This document shows positions 35,218-43,596 of a stretch of 43,596 nt of DNA, in pieces (the stretch's first letter is position 1; each line of letters starts with the position of its first letter). The notes beneath the pieces were generated by a model. It made no database searches and was not told the DNA's origin. It saw only the letters and a program-made list of their open reading frames with translations. A program made the position numbers and the translations under genes. The stretch is taken from NCBI GenBank assembly GCA_910592205.1, contig CAJVPJ010000113.1, positions 1 through 43,596 on the forward strand, given 5' to 3'. The DNA is from Paraglomus occultum. Taxonomy: Eukaryota; Glomeromycota; Glomeromycetes; Paraglomerales; Paraglomeraceae.

Positions 35218-35292
35218 AGATAGCATTAGTACTTTTTAGTTCAAAAATAAACACATTTCCGCATAATTTTGAAAGCATGCCTGGCTGAAATG
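35169..35292 (+). repeat. Direct repeat of a ~50-bp coding end
   Basis: The block with ACACATTTCCGTCTAATTTT (35169-35217) recurs as ACACATTTCCGCATAATTTT (35242-35292), keeping the reading NTFPSNFENVPG versus NTFPHNFESMPG. Confidence 0.7.
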
Positions 35293-35309
35293 TTAAATAT
35301 TAATACAGT

Positions 35310-35830
35310 ATATGCGGCATGCTGCAACAAAACCAGACAAAGTGAATATTCTGTTTTGTGACATAAATGAGAGGCTGATTATAATGTGGCTGTAAAATTG
35401 ACCAGTGTGACGGACGACGTTTTGAAAAGTAATAATGGTGCTCATTCGTAACTTATGGACTTGTTGATTTTAATGTTCTCTTTATTATACCAAAATGTGG
35501 TGAATATAAACCATAACAGAATTAATATAGTATTATCTCTTATATAAAAATATTAATATGAAACTAATTTACATTAAATCGACCATGGAACCAAGAATTA
35601 CAATACTATCAGAAGCAATCTCAAGGACAAAATTGCTTCTAAAATGAATGATACCCAAACCCTCCAACAATATCTTGATCAAGAAAAAATCACTTATGAG
35701 ATTTACCAGAAGAACAAAAAATAATAAGTATTAAACAAACCTTAACAACAACTTACGATGAACCAATAAAGAAACGAAAACTTGAAGAAATAGAAAGGTA
35801 AAGGGAAGCAGTTTAACGTAAAATTCGTCA
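35310..35830 (+). repeat. LIYIKS repeat, copy 2 (frameshifted ORF at 35558)
   Basis: The flank 35310-35557 and ORF start match 5850-6320 in inverse orientation. From ATG 35558 the protein reads MKLIYIKSTME, then after frame changes NDTQTLQQYLDQEKITYEIY, EEQKIISIKQTL, TTYDEPIKKRKLEEIER. One-base slips interrupt it, so this copy is decayed. A further block, RQRKIVPYGLDKELLKHIR, follows after stops. Confidence 0.6.
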
Positions 35831-35879
35831 ACGAAAGATTGTTCCGTATGGTCTTGATAAAGAACTGCTTAAGCACATC

Positions 35880-36175
35880 CGTTGAGCTTTGACATAATTG
35901 CGATTAACAACGTAAATTTTTCGTAAGCATAAATTTTATTATCTCAATTATTGAATGCACGCTCCTGAAATATAAATAATAGCGATTGCATGGGAGGAAA
36001 ATACTCGGACCCAAAGCTATTATATATTAATGAGTATAAACTATTCTTTGGTCACTCTGGCGCAAATCTAAAATTTTCTGCCATTGCTATTATCAATAAT
36101 GAAATCACTATCATCTATGCCTTGGATTTCATTTTCGTCATCTTTCGTTGTTTACACTTTTCTTCTTTTCCTCCT
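35880..36175 (-). repeat. Copy 3 of the dispersed gene-bearing repeat (3' part)
   Basis: The reverse complement carries the C-terminal part of the family ORF (AIQCWIEEEKKKSVNNE, later DFIIDNSNGRKF and stop) followed by the 3' flank shared with 5165-5410 and 38625-38860 (GAGTGACCAAAGAATA on the minus strand). Truncated at both ends, and it lacks the Asn/Tyr run. Confidence 0.6.
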
Positions 36176-36189
36176 CAATCCAACATTGA

Positions 36190-36604
36190 ATCGCCATAAT
36201 ATGATAATGGAGTTCTCCCAATATGTGAGAAATGTGATAGATTAATGAGAAACAAGAGTTTTTGTTGTCATAAGAAAAAAAAAGCAAATCGATCTTTTAC
36301 TGAAAGTGAATTAGTTTCTCAATCTTTCAGTTTTTGTTTAGAAAAGAAAACTAGAGGACTAGAAAAGGAACTATCAGCCACAAAAAAAAATTGAGTATTG
36401 AGAGAGAAGAAGTTGCCAAGGTTTACGAAAAGTCAAAAAAATGAGGTGATGAAAAAATAAAGAGAATTAAGGAATTAGAAACTGAAATGGCTAGACTAAC
36501 TCAAAAGAATAAACAATTAAAAAGAGCAACAAAGCAATCAATTAGTTGCTCAAATTGAAGTTAAAGAACCCAAGAGATGACCTTGATTGAAAGTAAAAAG
36601 TAAT
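36190..36604 (+). pseudogene. Zinc-ribbon/coiled-coil ORF with in-frame TGA codons, possible endobacterial origin
   Basis: A plus-strand frame reads NGVLPICEKCDRLMRNKSFC, with a CxxC...CC-H cluster, then a long coiled coil: GLEKELSATKK, EREEVAKVYEKSKK, TGA, GDEKIKRIKELETEMARLTQ, KNKQLKRATKQS. A last part, NQLVAQIEVKEPKR, TGA, P, TGA, LKVKK, ends in TAA. One-base slips occur at an A-run (about 36386-36395) and near 36540. All three in-frame stops are TGA, none TAA or TAG, and each sits where Trp would be plausible. That fits a gene from a code-4 organism such as a Mollicutes-related endobacterium of mycorrhizal fungi. The alternative is ordinary decay. Confidence 0.4.
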
Positions 36605-36689
36605 TAGAAATTAAAAGTGTTGAATAAAAGTTAAATTGTTTATTTTAAAGTTTTCTTTTTTTGATTGATTTTTGATTAAAACTGTCTAA

Positions 36690-36883
36690 CACTTTTGAAA
36701 ACTCTTTCCTCTTGGTAAACTTTATAGGTAATTCTTTCTGCATTTAAATATGCTTGCAAAGTCTTGGTTCTGTTAGTTTAAAAATGTAAGGTGCAAGTTT
36801 TTCACCTTGTTTTTTTTTTAAAATGCTTCTGATTGTGCTATAATTTTTTGGTTCATGGCGGATTTGATGTAAATTATTTTCAT
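36690..36883 (-). pseudogene. LIYIKS family member, copy 3, frameshifted
   Basis: The minus strand from ATG 36883 reads MKIIYIKSAMN, then in another frame YSTIRSILKKKQGEKLAPYI, FKLTEP, then a further shift to NAERITYKVYQEER. It faces copy 2 at 35558, so the two copies flank 35880-36604 as inverted repeats. Confidence 0.55.
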
Positions 36884-37457
36884 ATATTTATTTTTTATAT
36901 GGACATAATTCTATAGTGATTTAAATGTAATAAAATTTTTATTTAATTTTAATATTAGTACATTTGCCGTAACATACTGATCTCGTATTCAATAGGCAAA
37001 CATTTTGAGCCGAACGGCAACTTGTACAAAATAGCTTTCAGATCTTTGCGAATGCCCCTAACCATATTGAGAAGATGTCACATTTAAGAGGATATCTTCA
37101 GATAAAATTCCAGATATAACTATACACAAACTCCTAAAATAATCGTCTAAGATTATTGATAAGCATTTGCGGGATCGAGAATTCGTGGTTTTCGATTTTA
37201 CTAAGGCAACTGATGAATCCTCTCGCAGTTGGGATATGCCCTGAAATTGGATAAGTAGAACTGAGTTTATTAATTCTCTGCGGAAAAAAAGGATTTTATG
37301 TTCATGACCGCATACATTAAAACTTGGTAAATTATCCTTTTCAGCCCGAATTCTTTATTGACACAACAAAAATAGATATCTGATGATTGATTTGTCGCTG
37401 AAAGCAGTTACAAAATAATAAAATTCCCTTTTTGCGAAAAATATAACAAATCACATC
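36884..37457. other. Spacer with a decayed coding remnant
   Basis: Around 37155-37310 the plus strand reads SKIIDKHLRDREFVVFDFTK, ATDESSRSWDMP, TGA, NWISRTEFINSLRKKRIL. A TAA precedes it. The source is not recognised. The rest is AT-rich with no signal. Confidence 0.25.
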
Positions 37458-38128
37458 TTAATCTAATTTCATTTTACTCTGCAGCGTTATCCGGTATTGC
37501 CATCCAATTGCATACACAGTTAGGACCTTATCGTTGATTGCATCTTCCATGCCTATTTTCCCTTTCAAAAACTGTCGATCCGTAAGGTGTGTCTATAAAA
37601 GTAAAATAAGTAAGATAAAATAGTAATGAAATGCATTGTATGCCTTGTAAAGAAATACCTCCAAATAAACGCCTATCTTTGCAATTTTAGCTAGAAACCA
37701 TCGGTCCGTATATGACGTTGGGATTTTACACTTAAATATTTCGTATATCCTATACGTTTTCATACAAATAAGGTCCGTGAGGTAAATTGCTATGAAATAT
37801 TCTAGAAGTATAAAAGCTAGGTAAGTTTTACTACAAAATGGGGGCCCATTCATACAAAAAAAGGAAAACACCTACTGTAACCATGGATGCCGACGGATTT
37901 GAATTTTTTCGCTGTTGTTATGGACGATTTTTCGTATTGTAAGAAGTGATAATTTAAATCATCCACTCCGTTACGTGCTAGTTTCGTTATATCTTCCATA
38001 TGATGTGTTGTGTCAAATCTTCGTGGGTCGAAAGGACTGTTAATATATAATTGTAGCGTTATTGTCCTGATATAAGACAGCATCGTTCTTGTCGCCTCTC
38101 CTTGAATTTGACGGTTTTTGATCAGCAT
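37458..38128 (-). CDS. Unrecognised three-exon gene, 187 aa
   Basis: Exons 37872-38128, 37659-37830 and 37458-37592 on the minus strand join in phase with good splice sites (AG/GTGTTT to TTTTGTAG, and GAG/GTATTT to TTTTATAG). The protein starts MLIKNRQIQGEATRTMLSYI and continues with NSPFDPRRFDTTHHMEDITK. A hydrophobic segment follows (TYLAFILLEYFIAIYLTDLI), then SYTDRWFLAKIAKIGVYLET, HLTDRQFLKGKIGMEDAIND and KVLTVYAIGWQYRI before the end. One candidate membrane helix is present at ~88-107. No family is recalled. The start is the first ATG after an in-frame stop; an upstream exon (for example near 38381-38570) cannot be excluded. Confidence 0.5.
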
Positions 38129-38380
38129 TTAAGTTATAAAACTCTATCTTTGTGTGCCTCATTCCACTAAATCAAAATTTATCATAAAAGAAAGGCTTAC
38201 AAGGCAATTCCTGATGTCAAATTTCCAAAAAACATCGAAAATAAATCAAGAATTCGATAGACCGTTTGGTTGGACCATGTTTTTTCGTCGCCATTTATTT
38301 GCAAACCACCATAGTAATAGTAAAATAGAAAATGTCGACAGACTTCTCTCGTCCATAACATCAATGGCCGTGCATCCCCG

Positions 38381-38570
38381 TCAAGTGGTTTTTTCTACTT
38401 CCGACAATGCATTCTTAATATCTCCGTTGAGCAAACAGTGAAGATATTCCTTGATATCTTTAGGAAGTTCAATTTCAACAGTGTTTTCAGCTATCATCTC
38501 GAACCGATCCTCCGCATCCATTTGCGACAATTTTCTAAATGGTTCACATAGCACATACACCCCCCTGCCA
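38381..38570 (-). CDS. Terminal exon of an unrecognised gene adjoining a repeat
   Basis: The minus strand, after TTTGGCAG at the repeat border (about 38570), reads GVYVLCEPFRKLSQMDAEDR, FEMIAENTVEIELPKDIKEY, LHCLLNGDIKNALSEVEK and stops at 38381-38383. The composition is convincing protein. The open frame extends backward into repeat copy 4 up to 38692, so the exon border is uncertain and part of the repeat may be exonised. It may be an upstream exon of the gene at 37458-38128 through a donor at GAA/GTAGAA. Confidence 0.4.
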
Positions 38571-38574
38571 AAAG

Positions 38575-38865
38575 TATCATTAATGATAGTAATAGCATAA
38601 AAGGTAATAAAATTTAAACTTTGCACCAGAGTGACCAAAGAATAGGTTATACTCATCAATGGCTTTGGTCCGAGTATTTTCCTCTCATGCAACCACTCTG
38701 TGCTTTTACGTTATTTATATTTCAAGAGCGCGCATTCAATAAAATTCATGCTTACGAAAAAATTGAATTATTTTTACATGTCAATTTAAATTGTGTTGAG
38801 AAAGCAAAATGCGAATTCAAACAAGGCTCAACGAATACCCTTAGACAATTCTTTATCAAAGAATA
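38575..38865 (+). repeat. Copy 4 of the dispersed gene-bearing repeat (3' end only)
   Basis: Carries the last codons of the family ORF (INDSNSIKGNKI and stop) and the 3' flank, matching 5140-5410 (same strand) and 35880-36090 (opposite strand). It lacks everything 5' of these. Confidence 0.65.
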
Positions 38866-39010
38866 TCGCAATATTAAGTGAAGACAAAATTGATGTCTGA
38901 TGTGACTCAAAAATAATCACGACATCTTACTTATCAGCCACATCAGCCTCTTTTATCTCACATGATCAAATGTCTGGTTTTGTCCCGAATACTGTCAACA
39001 TATTAACGAT

Positions 39011-39302
39011 TTAAACGAGTACTTGGTTGAAGAATGTCCAAGTTCCGTGTTGCCTAATTTTGTTTATCAATGAAGCACGGTTGTCAAATGATAATAGATT
39101 ATTAATGTGTATATCAATAAAATCTTTACTTTCAGGCTTTTGAAAAGCTATTAAGGACGTCAAGTTTTTTGTTACACTGTTCGCGATGCGTATATCGAAA
39201 TACAGCATAGATCGAATTAAAAAGGTTAGATAGATAGTCAATTTTCTTTGTTGCTCTTCTATTTTCCCAAGCCACATTCTCGTAAACTTGTTTATTAGGT
39301 CT
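39011..39302 (-). CDS. Unrecognised exon upstream of and opposite to SSU72
   Basis: A polypyrimidine acceptor (CCCCACCCCCTCTCTTCTTG...GGAAG) precedes a minus-strand exon reading DLINKFTRMWLGKIEEQQRK, LTIYLTFLIRSMLYFDIRIA, then FQKPESKDFIDIHINNLLSF and ending TWTFFNQVLV with stop at 39011. It has helical, protein-like composition. The first exon would have to lie within about 100 bp of the SSU72 start on the other strand (for example ATG near 39397, MFVSENKRCIDYQFRI). The family is unknown. Confidence 0.35.
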
Positions 39303-39403
39303 TCCACAATCAAGAAGAGAGGGGGTGGGGTTTATAATCAGCGTGTAACACAATGCGAAACTGATAGTCGATACATCGTTTGTTCTCTGATACGAACATA
39401 AAC

Positions 39404-40319
39404 ATGGTGACTTTTGCTATTATATGCGCTAGCAATCAGAACCGTAGTATGGAAGCTCACTATACCCTATCGTATGTTTGGAAATGAATGTTTTTTGGTA
39501 TCCATTGTACTCCTAATGTTTAATGAAGAAATTTATTTTTCACGGTGGTCAGTAAAAAGGGCTTTAAAGTTGCTTCATTTGGTACTGGCTCAGCAGTCCG
39601 TCTACCAGGACAAAGTATAGATAAACCCAACATATATCCGTTTGGAACACCGTACGATCACATCTACCAAGATCTACAGAAGAAAGACTTTAGACTGTAA
39701 GTTCAAAGTTAATAAGCACACGATCAATCATCAGAATTTGAGTGCCTTATCTCTTTGTAGTTATTCTCAAAATGGTCTATTGGATATGTTAGATCGGAAC
39801 AGAAAAATCAAACGGGCGCCCGAACGGTGGCAGGAAACGACCGGATTCTACGATATAATCATAACATGTGAAGAGCGGTGCTTTGACGCTGTATGTGAAG
39901 GTAATTGTTGTAAATACACGAGTTGGCTTGGAATATCAAATCTTTTACGGATAGTATTTCTCAACTTGTAACGAATACTCGAGTAGATTTAATAGGAAGG
40001 GGAGAAGAGCGTAATTTACCGGTTCACATCATCAACGTAGAAATCAAGGATAATCACGAGGATGCAATGCTCGGGGGTAAAGCAATATTACAACTTGCTG
40101 AAATGGTGAGTATGTTGCACAAGTAATTGTTCGCCAGGTCTTATGCAAGGCTCGGTCTATACGAACAATGGCTGATGTTATATTAAGATACGTTCTTCTT
40201 TCTTTTGTCACTCTTAGGTTGAGAAAGCTTCTAATGTAGATCAAGACATGCAAACGATTCTTGAGAAGTGGAAAGAAAAGTCAAAGTATAGTTATCTCCA
40301 TTGCGTAGCGTATTTCTAA
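39404..40319 (+). CDS. SSU72: SSU72 RNA polymerase II CTD phosphatase
   Basis: Five exons, 39404-39471, 39553-39696, 39761-39900, 39987-40105 and 40218-40319, give 190 aa, near the family's usual ~195-206. The active-site loop CASNQNRS (CX5R) is close to the N-terminus, followed by [51 protein letters not shown] and [20 protein letters not shown], ending HCVAYF. It removes Ser5 (and Ser7) phosphates from the RNA polymerase II CTD within the cleavage and polyadenylation factor complex, in the nucleus. Frame and splice phases are all consistent. It is convergent with UTP4 at 76 bp. Confidence 0.97.
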
Positions 40320-40395
40320 TCGCATATTAGCTTAATCACACAACCACAGAATCCGCCAGAAACTGTTTTTTATTAAATATTCAAAATGAACGACA

Positions 40396-42549
40396 TCAAG
40401 TCCCGTACTGAGGACGATAGAATGATGGACCGAGATTCTCTAATATGCCTGTATAGGGTCTCTCCACTACCACCATCTCTTTCTCTCCAATAAATTCGAC
40501 AAACATTATTCCCTGATAATGATGGCTCAACCTATAATTCTCATTCGCACTTACAGCATTTGCTTCTCTCTTTCTCTTCTTCACCGTAATATCCAGATTG
40601 CTCTCATCTATCTCCAATTGCATGTCTATAGAACACAGATATCCGCTTCCCCATAGTACGATATGGTTACTGTTCTCCGGATTAAATGCGCATCCCATGA
40701 TCTTATCCTGTATTCGGGCAAATCGCGCTGGCATCACGTTGGCATATTTCTCTGACCATCGAGTAAGTGCATTCGTAGAAACATCGTAAACATAGAATTG
40801 ATTATTGGCAAATGTAATAACAAGTGTCGATGAGTACGGATTAAATGTGAGACTAGTATGCAGACAGCTGACAGGTGTCAATTGAGGAAGAGTCATGTGG
40901 CGTTGAAAAGGATCAAGAGAGTAAATGTTTATTTGTTTGGCCATATCGTCCGCTACGGCCAACCACTTGCTGTCACCACTTGTTGATATAGAACTAATAG
41001 ACAATTGGCTTGGCGATGCGTATTCCGTGAACCTGGCAAGTTCGGGGAACACATCGTCAACCCACATTGTCAAGTCGCTTATAATGATAACAGAATTGGA
41101 TGCAACAGTAATTAATCGACCATTATCTGGTGTGAATAATACTCTGTGCGCTCCGGTTGAACTTTTGCCATCTAATATCATCTCTTGTAAAAATGACTTC
41201 ATTTTCTTTGGTCTTTTTAAATGTCCTGGACGTTGCATATCTTCACCCATTCTGTATAATCCAACACTGTCTATCGACGCGACAGCGATCCAGTTTGCAT
41301 CTTCCGATATGGCACAAGAAACAACATTCTGTTTACTTTTTGTGACCAGTTTCATTGTTAAACTCTTATTCTCGGCCAAAGACAATCTCACAGAGGATGG
41401 ATTTTGTGGAGAGACGTCATACTCTTTGGGATATGCATATTTCCCTAATTTCCATATTAGCACCTCACCATTATCGAATGGACAGACCAATAGTCTCTTT
41501 GATTTGGAAATTGAAATCATTGGCTTTTGCGGAAAATGCTGCAGTCTTCTATGAGTAACGTTTGGATAATTAACGATAGGACATACAACTATTGCAGGAT
41601 CTGTTCCGCCCGACACCAACACTTCCTGTTCTTTACCATCTCCAATCAATATCATGTTTCTAACATCATGAGAATGGTAACCTTTTTTCCCCGTTTCTAT
41701 CCATATGTTGCCCGCATTCTCCAAGTCGTCTACTTTGCAGAATTTAACCGTCTTCCTATCAACTCCTGATGTGTACACTTCGGTACCATCTCTATTGGAG
41801 GCTATACATAAAACGCTAGCAAGATGGGATTTGTTGAAAGTCTGAAGCATGTTACACTGTTCACCATCCCAGAACTTGACATGACCAAGAGCATCACCAG
41901 AAACTATGGTGTTATCAGGAAGCGTAATTACACTTGTCACTGGAGTAGATGATTTTCGTCGCGTTTCCACAGTCATTGTTGATATTGTTCTTCCACTTAT
42001 ACTATCCCATTTCTTGATAGCACCATCCGACGAGCCCGTTATTATATATTTGTCATCATGAGTCCATGCAATTGATAATACTTGAGATGGCTTTCCCGGT
42101 TTAAGAGTTTTGTACAAATCGGGCAATTTAGGATTAGTTATATTGAATATTCGAGCTGCTCCATCAGTTGAACCAAGAGCTATGAAAGTATTGGCGTGGT
42201 TCACTGACATACAAGTAATCGATCCACCAGATACGCGTGTCAATACTTTTGGCTTGAGTGAGATTGTATCCCATTCAACCAAAAGTCCGTTCGAGCCAGC
42301 GGAGAATAAGCGTGGAAACATTTTATCCGAATGCTGATTGACCCATACAACAGCGTTGACATCACGTCCCTCCCCACCAGGTATTATCCTCAATAAGTTC
42401 CAATTATTTCGTGTTGTCCATATCTCGATATTTCCATTCGATCGACCGCATGCCACTAATCCCAGTGTAGGAGTCTCAGTATGTGATAACGAATTAATTT
42501 GTGCAGGCTGATATTCTATAAACCGACATCTGTGAACATTTACTTCCAT
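40396..42549 (-). CDS. UTP4: UTP4/cirhin, WD40 subunit of the small-subunit processome
   Basis: A single uninterrupted exon of 717 aa, starting at the ATG that gives MEVNVHRCRFIEYQPAQINS; an upstream in-frame ATG at 42591 would add 14 residues unlike the family. WD40-type repeats are visible: GNIEIWTTRNNW, NGLLVEWD, GAARIFNI, SSDGAIKKWDSISGRTI and DALGHVKFWDGE, then a second propeller. UTP4 belongs to the t-UTP/UTP-A complex that binds nascent pre-rRNA in the nucleolus and is needed for 18S processing; its human homologue is cirhin. It is unusual here in lacking introns while its neighbours have five or more. Confidence 0.93.
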   Translation of the reverse strand: MEVNVHRCRFIEYQPAQINSLSHTETPTLGLVACGRSNGNIEIWTTRNNWNLLRIIPGGEGRDVNAVVWVNQHSDKMFPRLFSAGSNGLLVEWDTISLKPKVLTRVSGGSITCMSVNHANTFIALGSTDGAARIFNITNPKLPDLYKTLKPGKPSQVLSIAWTHDDKYIITGSSDGAIKKWDSISGRTISTMTVETRRKSSTPVTSVITLPDNTIVSGDALGHVKFWDGEQCNMLQTFNKSHLASVLCIASNRDGTEVYTSGVDRKTVKFCKVDDLENAGNIWIETGKKGYHSHDVRNMILIGDGKEQEVLVSGGTDPAIVVCPIVNYPNVTHRRLQHFPQKPMISISKSKRLLVCPFDNGEVLIWKLGKYAYPKEYDVSPQNPSSVRLSLAENKSLTMKLVTKSKQNVVSCAISEDANWIAVASIDSVGLYRMGEDMQRPGHLKRPKKMKSFLQEMILDGKSSTGAHRVLFTPDNGRLITVASNSVIIISDLTMWVDDVFPELARFTEYASPSQLSISSISTSGDSKWLAVADDMAKQINIYSLDPFQRHMTLPQLTPVSCLHTSLTFNPYSSTLVITFANNQFYVYDVSTNALTRWSEKYANVMPARFARIQDKIMGCAFNPENSNHIVLWGSGYLCSIDMQLEIDESNLDITVKKRKREANAVSANENYRLSHHYQGIMFVEFIGEKEMVVVERPYTGILENLGPSFYRPQYGT

Positions 42550-42684
42550 AATGTTACGATAAAAGTAAAAGTTTTCTGACTGGGTGTACAAATAACTAGA
42601 TTTCGTTTTTCAATCGTAGGATTGTGTCTTTAAAACTTTTCGAGTACTTTTCTATTTTCTACGATTTGGTCAAAATACATAGGC

Positions 42685-42800
42685 AGACTCGATAAGTCGG
42701 TCCCTCGATAAGTCGGTTTTGGCCTAACTCGGTCAAAAAAATTAAGCCCTTTTTTTCAATATTTAAAATCTCGATAAGCTGCAAGTCGGTCAACCTCTAT
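42685..42800. mobile_element. Fragment with TCGATAAGTCGG motifs, pogo-like terminal region
   Basis: CTCGATAAGTCGGT occurs at about 42689 and 42704, a diverged CTCGATAAGCTGCAAGTCGG at about 42770, and another GTCGATAAGTCGGT at about 42968. Subterminal repeats of this sort are common at pogo-like ends, but no opposing terminus is in the window. Confidence 0.4.
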
Positions 42801-42821
42801 TAATATGTAAATTAAACTACC

Positions 42822-42950
42822 CCATCAAAAAATTTACGGACACATGACTGCAGTGGGTGAAATTATGGAAGCAAAATTTAATTTTCACTAAATTTATGTT
42901 AATATTAAACTCATATATAAATAATCACGTGTCCGTAAATTTTTGATGGC
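42822..42950. mobile_element. ~129-bp MITE with ~24-bp terminal inverted repeats
   Basis: The left end CCATCAAAAAATTTACGGAC and the right end (read inward, CCATCAAAAATTTACGGACA) pair over about 24 bp ending in ...CACRTGA. The interior is AT-rich and non-coding. No clear target duplication was found. It is inserted among the TCGATAAGTCGG motifs, separating copies at 42770 and 42968. Confidence 0.7.
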
Positions 42951-43182
42951 GATGCTGGGAAAAATTGTCGATAAGTCGGTATCACGTGATATTTAGAGAA
43001 CATCATTACTATTTCAGTACAGTCGATCATATAAAAAATTTTTTTATTCGTGCACTTTTTATGTTAACGTTAATAAAAAAATTCTGGAAAGCGGTTTATA
43101 TTACAGAACGCCATGGAATAATCTGAAAGTCACGTGCCGTTTAAGAAATTCTTCTATAGTCGTAATAGTGATACTATTTTCA

Positions 43183-43226
43183 CTAGTTTTTAGTTTCAAA
43201 AATTCTAGTTTTTAGTTTCAAAAATT
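43183..43226. repeat. 22-bp perfect tandem duplication
   Basis: CTAGTTTTTAGTTTCAAAAA plus TT occurs twice back to back without a mismatch. Confidence 0.95.
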
Positions 43227-43596
43227 CTTTAGCAGATAACATATCTTGAGGGATTTATTCAACAAAGGGATCTTCTTAGATTAAACAAATCTATTCTTTT
43301 GCATGTGCAATTTCACCAAATACTTTCATTTCTTCACTTAGCATCCATTCTCCGCTTATATTTTGAAAACACGATCATCAGTATTCGCCATATGTTTCGT
43401 TTTCGGAATATCTAAAAAGGTTAGTAAATGATCTCCCAATGCCGTTATATAGAAAACTAACAATTTCAGCGTTTTGTTGATTCTTCCATTATCGATCGCA
43501 ATCATGGGACCGCTGAAGGTTTAGAATGTGAAGTTACAATGTCTTTCTCCAATCAACTTGTCAATTACAGGCCTTAATGCAATCGTTATTCTTCGT

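Larger units (their letters stand above)
42550..43596. other. UTP4 upstream region passing into mobile-element fragments
   Basis: The first ~130 bp should hold the UTP4 promoter. Beyond it no gene is seen, only repeat motifs listed separately and AT-rich sequence. Confidence 0.4.

Noticed and set aside
38154-38441. 95-aa plus-strand ORF
   Set aside because: Overlaps the convincing minus-strand exon at 38381 and lacks protein-like features.
40925-41554. 209-codon plus-strand ORF
   Set aside because: Lies wholly antisense to UTP4 with no splice or domain support.

Overview
This is a eukaryotic, almost certainly fungal, nuclear window. It is AT-rich, with many short GT-AG introns (mostly 55-130 nt). 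The kept genes are core opisthokont genes: GRP94, ZW10, mitochondrial EF-G1, GPD1, a NIPA-type transporter, SSU72 and UTP4. A tyrosine-kinase-like (TKL) kinase with a degenerate DFG, a Crinkler/kinase-type modular gene, Tigger/pogo-like transposons and many dispersed AT-rich repeats point to an arbuscular mycorrhizal fungus (Glomeromycotina) or a close early-diverging relative. That placement is inference; no rRNA or marker locus is present.

Layout. (1) 1-5420 is an accessory island. A Crinkler/kinase-like gene body (about 825-2402) lies between two inverted copies of a promoter plus first-exon cassette. Each cassette sits head-to-head with a copy of an uncharacterised repeat gene family. The right arm is split by a Tigger-like element with a second pogo-like element nested inside it. 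(2) 5421-10580 is gene-poor, with one copy of a small LIYIKS protein family, a 534-bp MITE-like element and an 18-bp tandem repeat. (3) 10581-32000 is a dense housekeeping block: TKL-like kinase (+), arrestin-like protein (+), GRP94 (-), ZW10 (+), mitochondrial EF-G1 (+), an unknown exon (-), GPD1 (-) and a NIPA-like magnesium transporter (-). (4) 32000-39400 is a second accessory island with decayed or unknown genes, two inverted LIYIKS copies flanking a zinc-ribbon/coiled-coil ORF that only reads cleanly if TGA means Trp, and an unrecognised 187-aa three-exon gene. (5) 39404-42549 holds SSU72 (+) and UTP4 (-), convergent with 76 bp between stop codons. (6) 42550-43596 holds fragments of mobile elements.

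The housekeeping genes do not form one pathway: ER chaperone, ER-Golgi tethering, mitochondrial translation, glycerol synthesis, Mg2+ transport, RNA polymerase II CTD phosphatase and rRNA processing. The most unusual structure is the inverted double cassette at 541-2710. The two alternative first exons have diverged coding sequence, conserved promoter and splice-donor flanks, and the same splice phase, so inversion of the gene body would swap the N-terminus of the kinase-like protein. The second most unusual is the possible endobacterium-derived segment near 36.2-36.6 kb.

Intron positions were set by hand from reading-frame continuity and splice consensus. Those of GRP94, EF-G1, GPD1, SSU72, NIPA and the TKL-like kinase give uninterrupted frames and are well supported.
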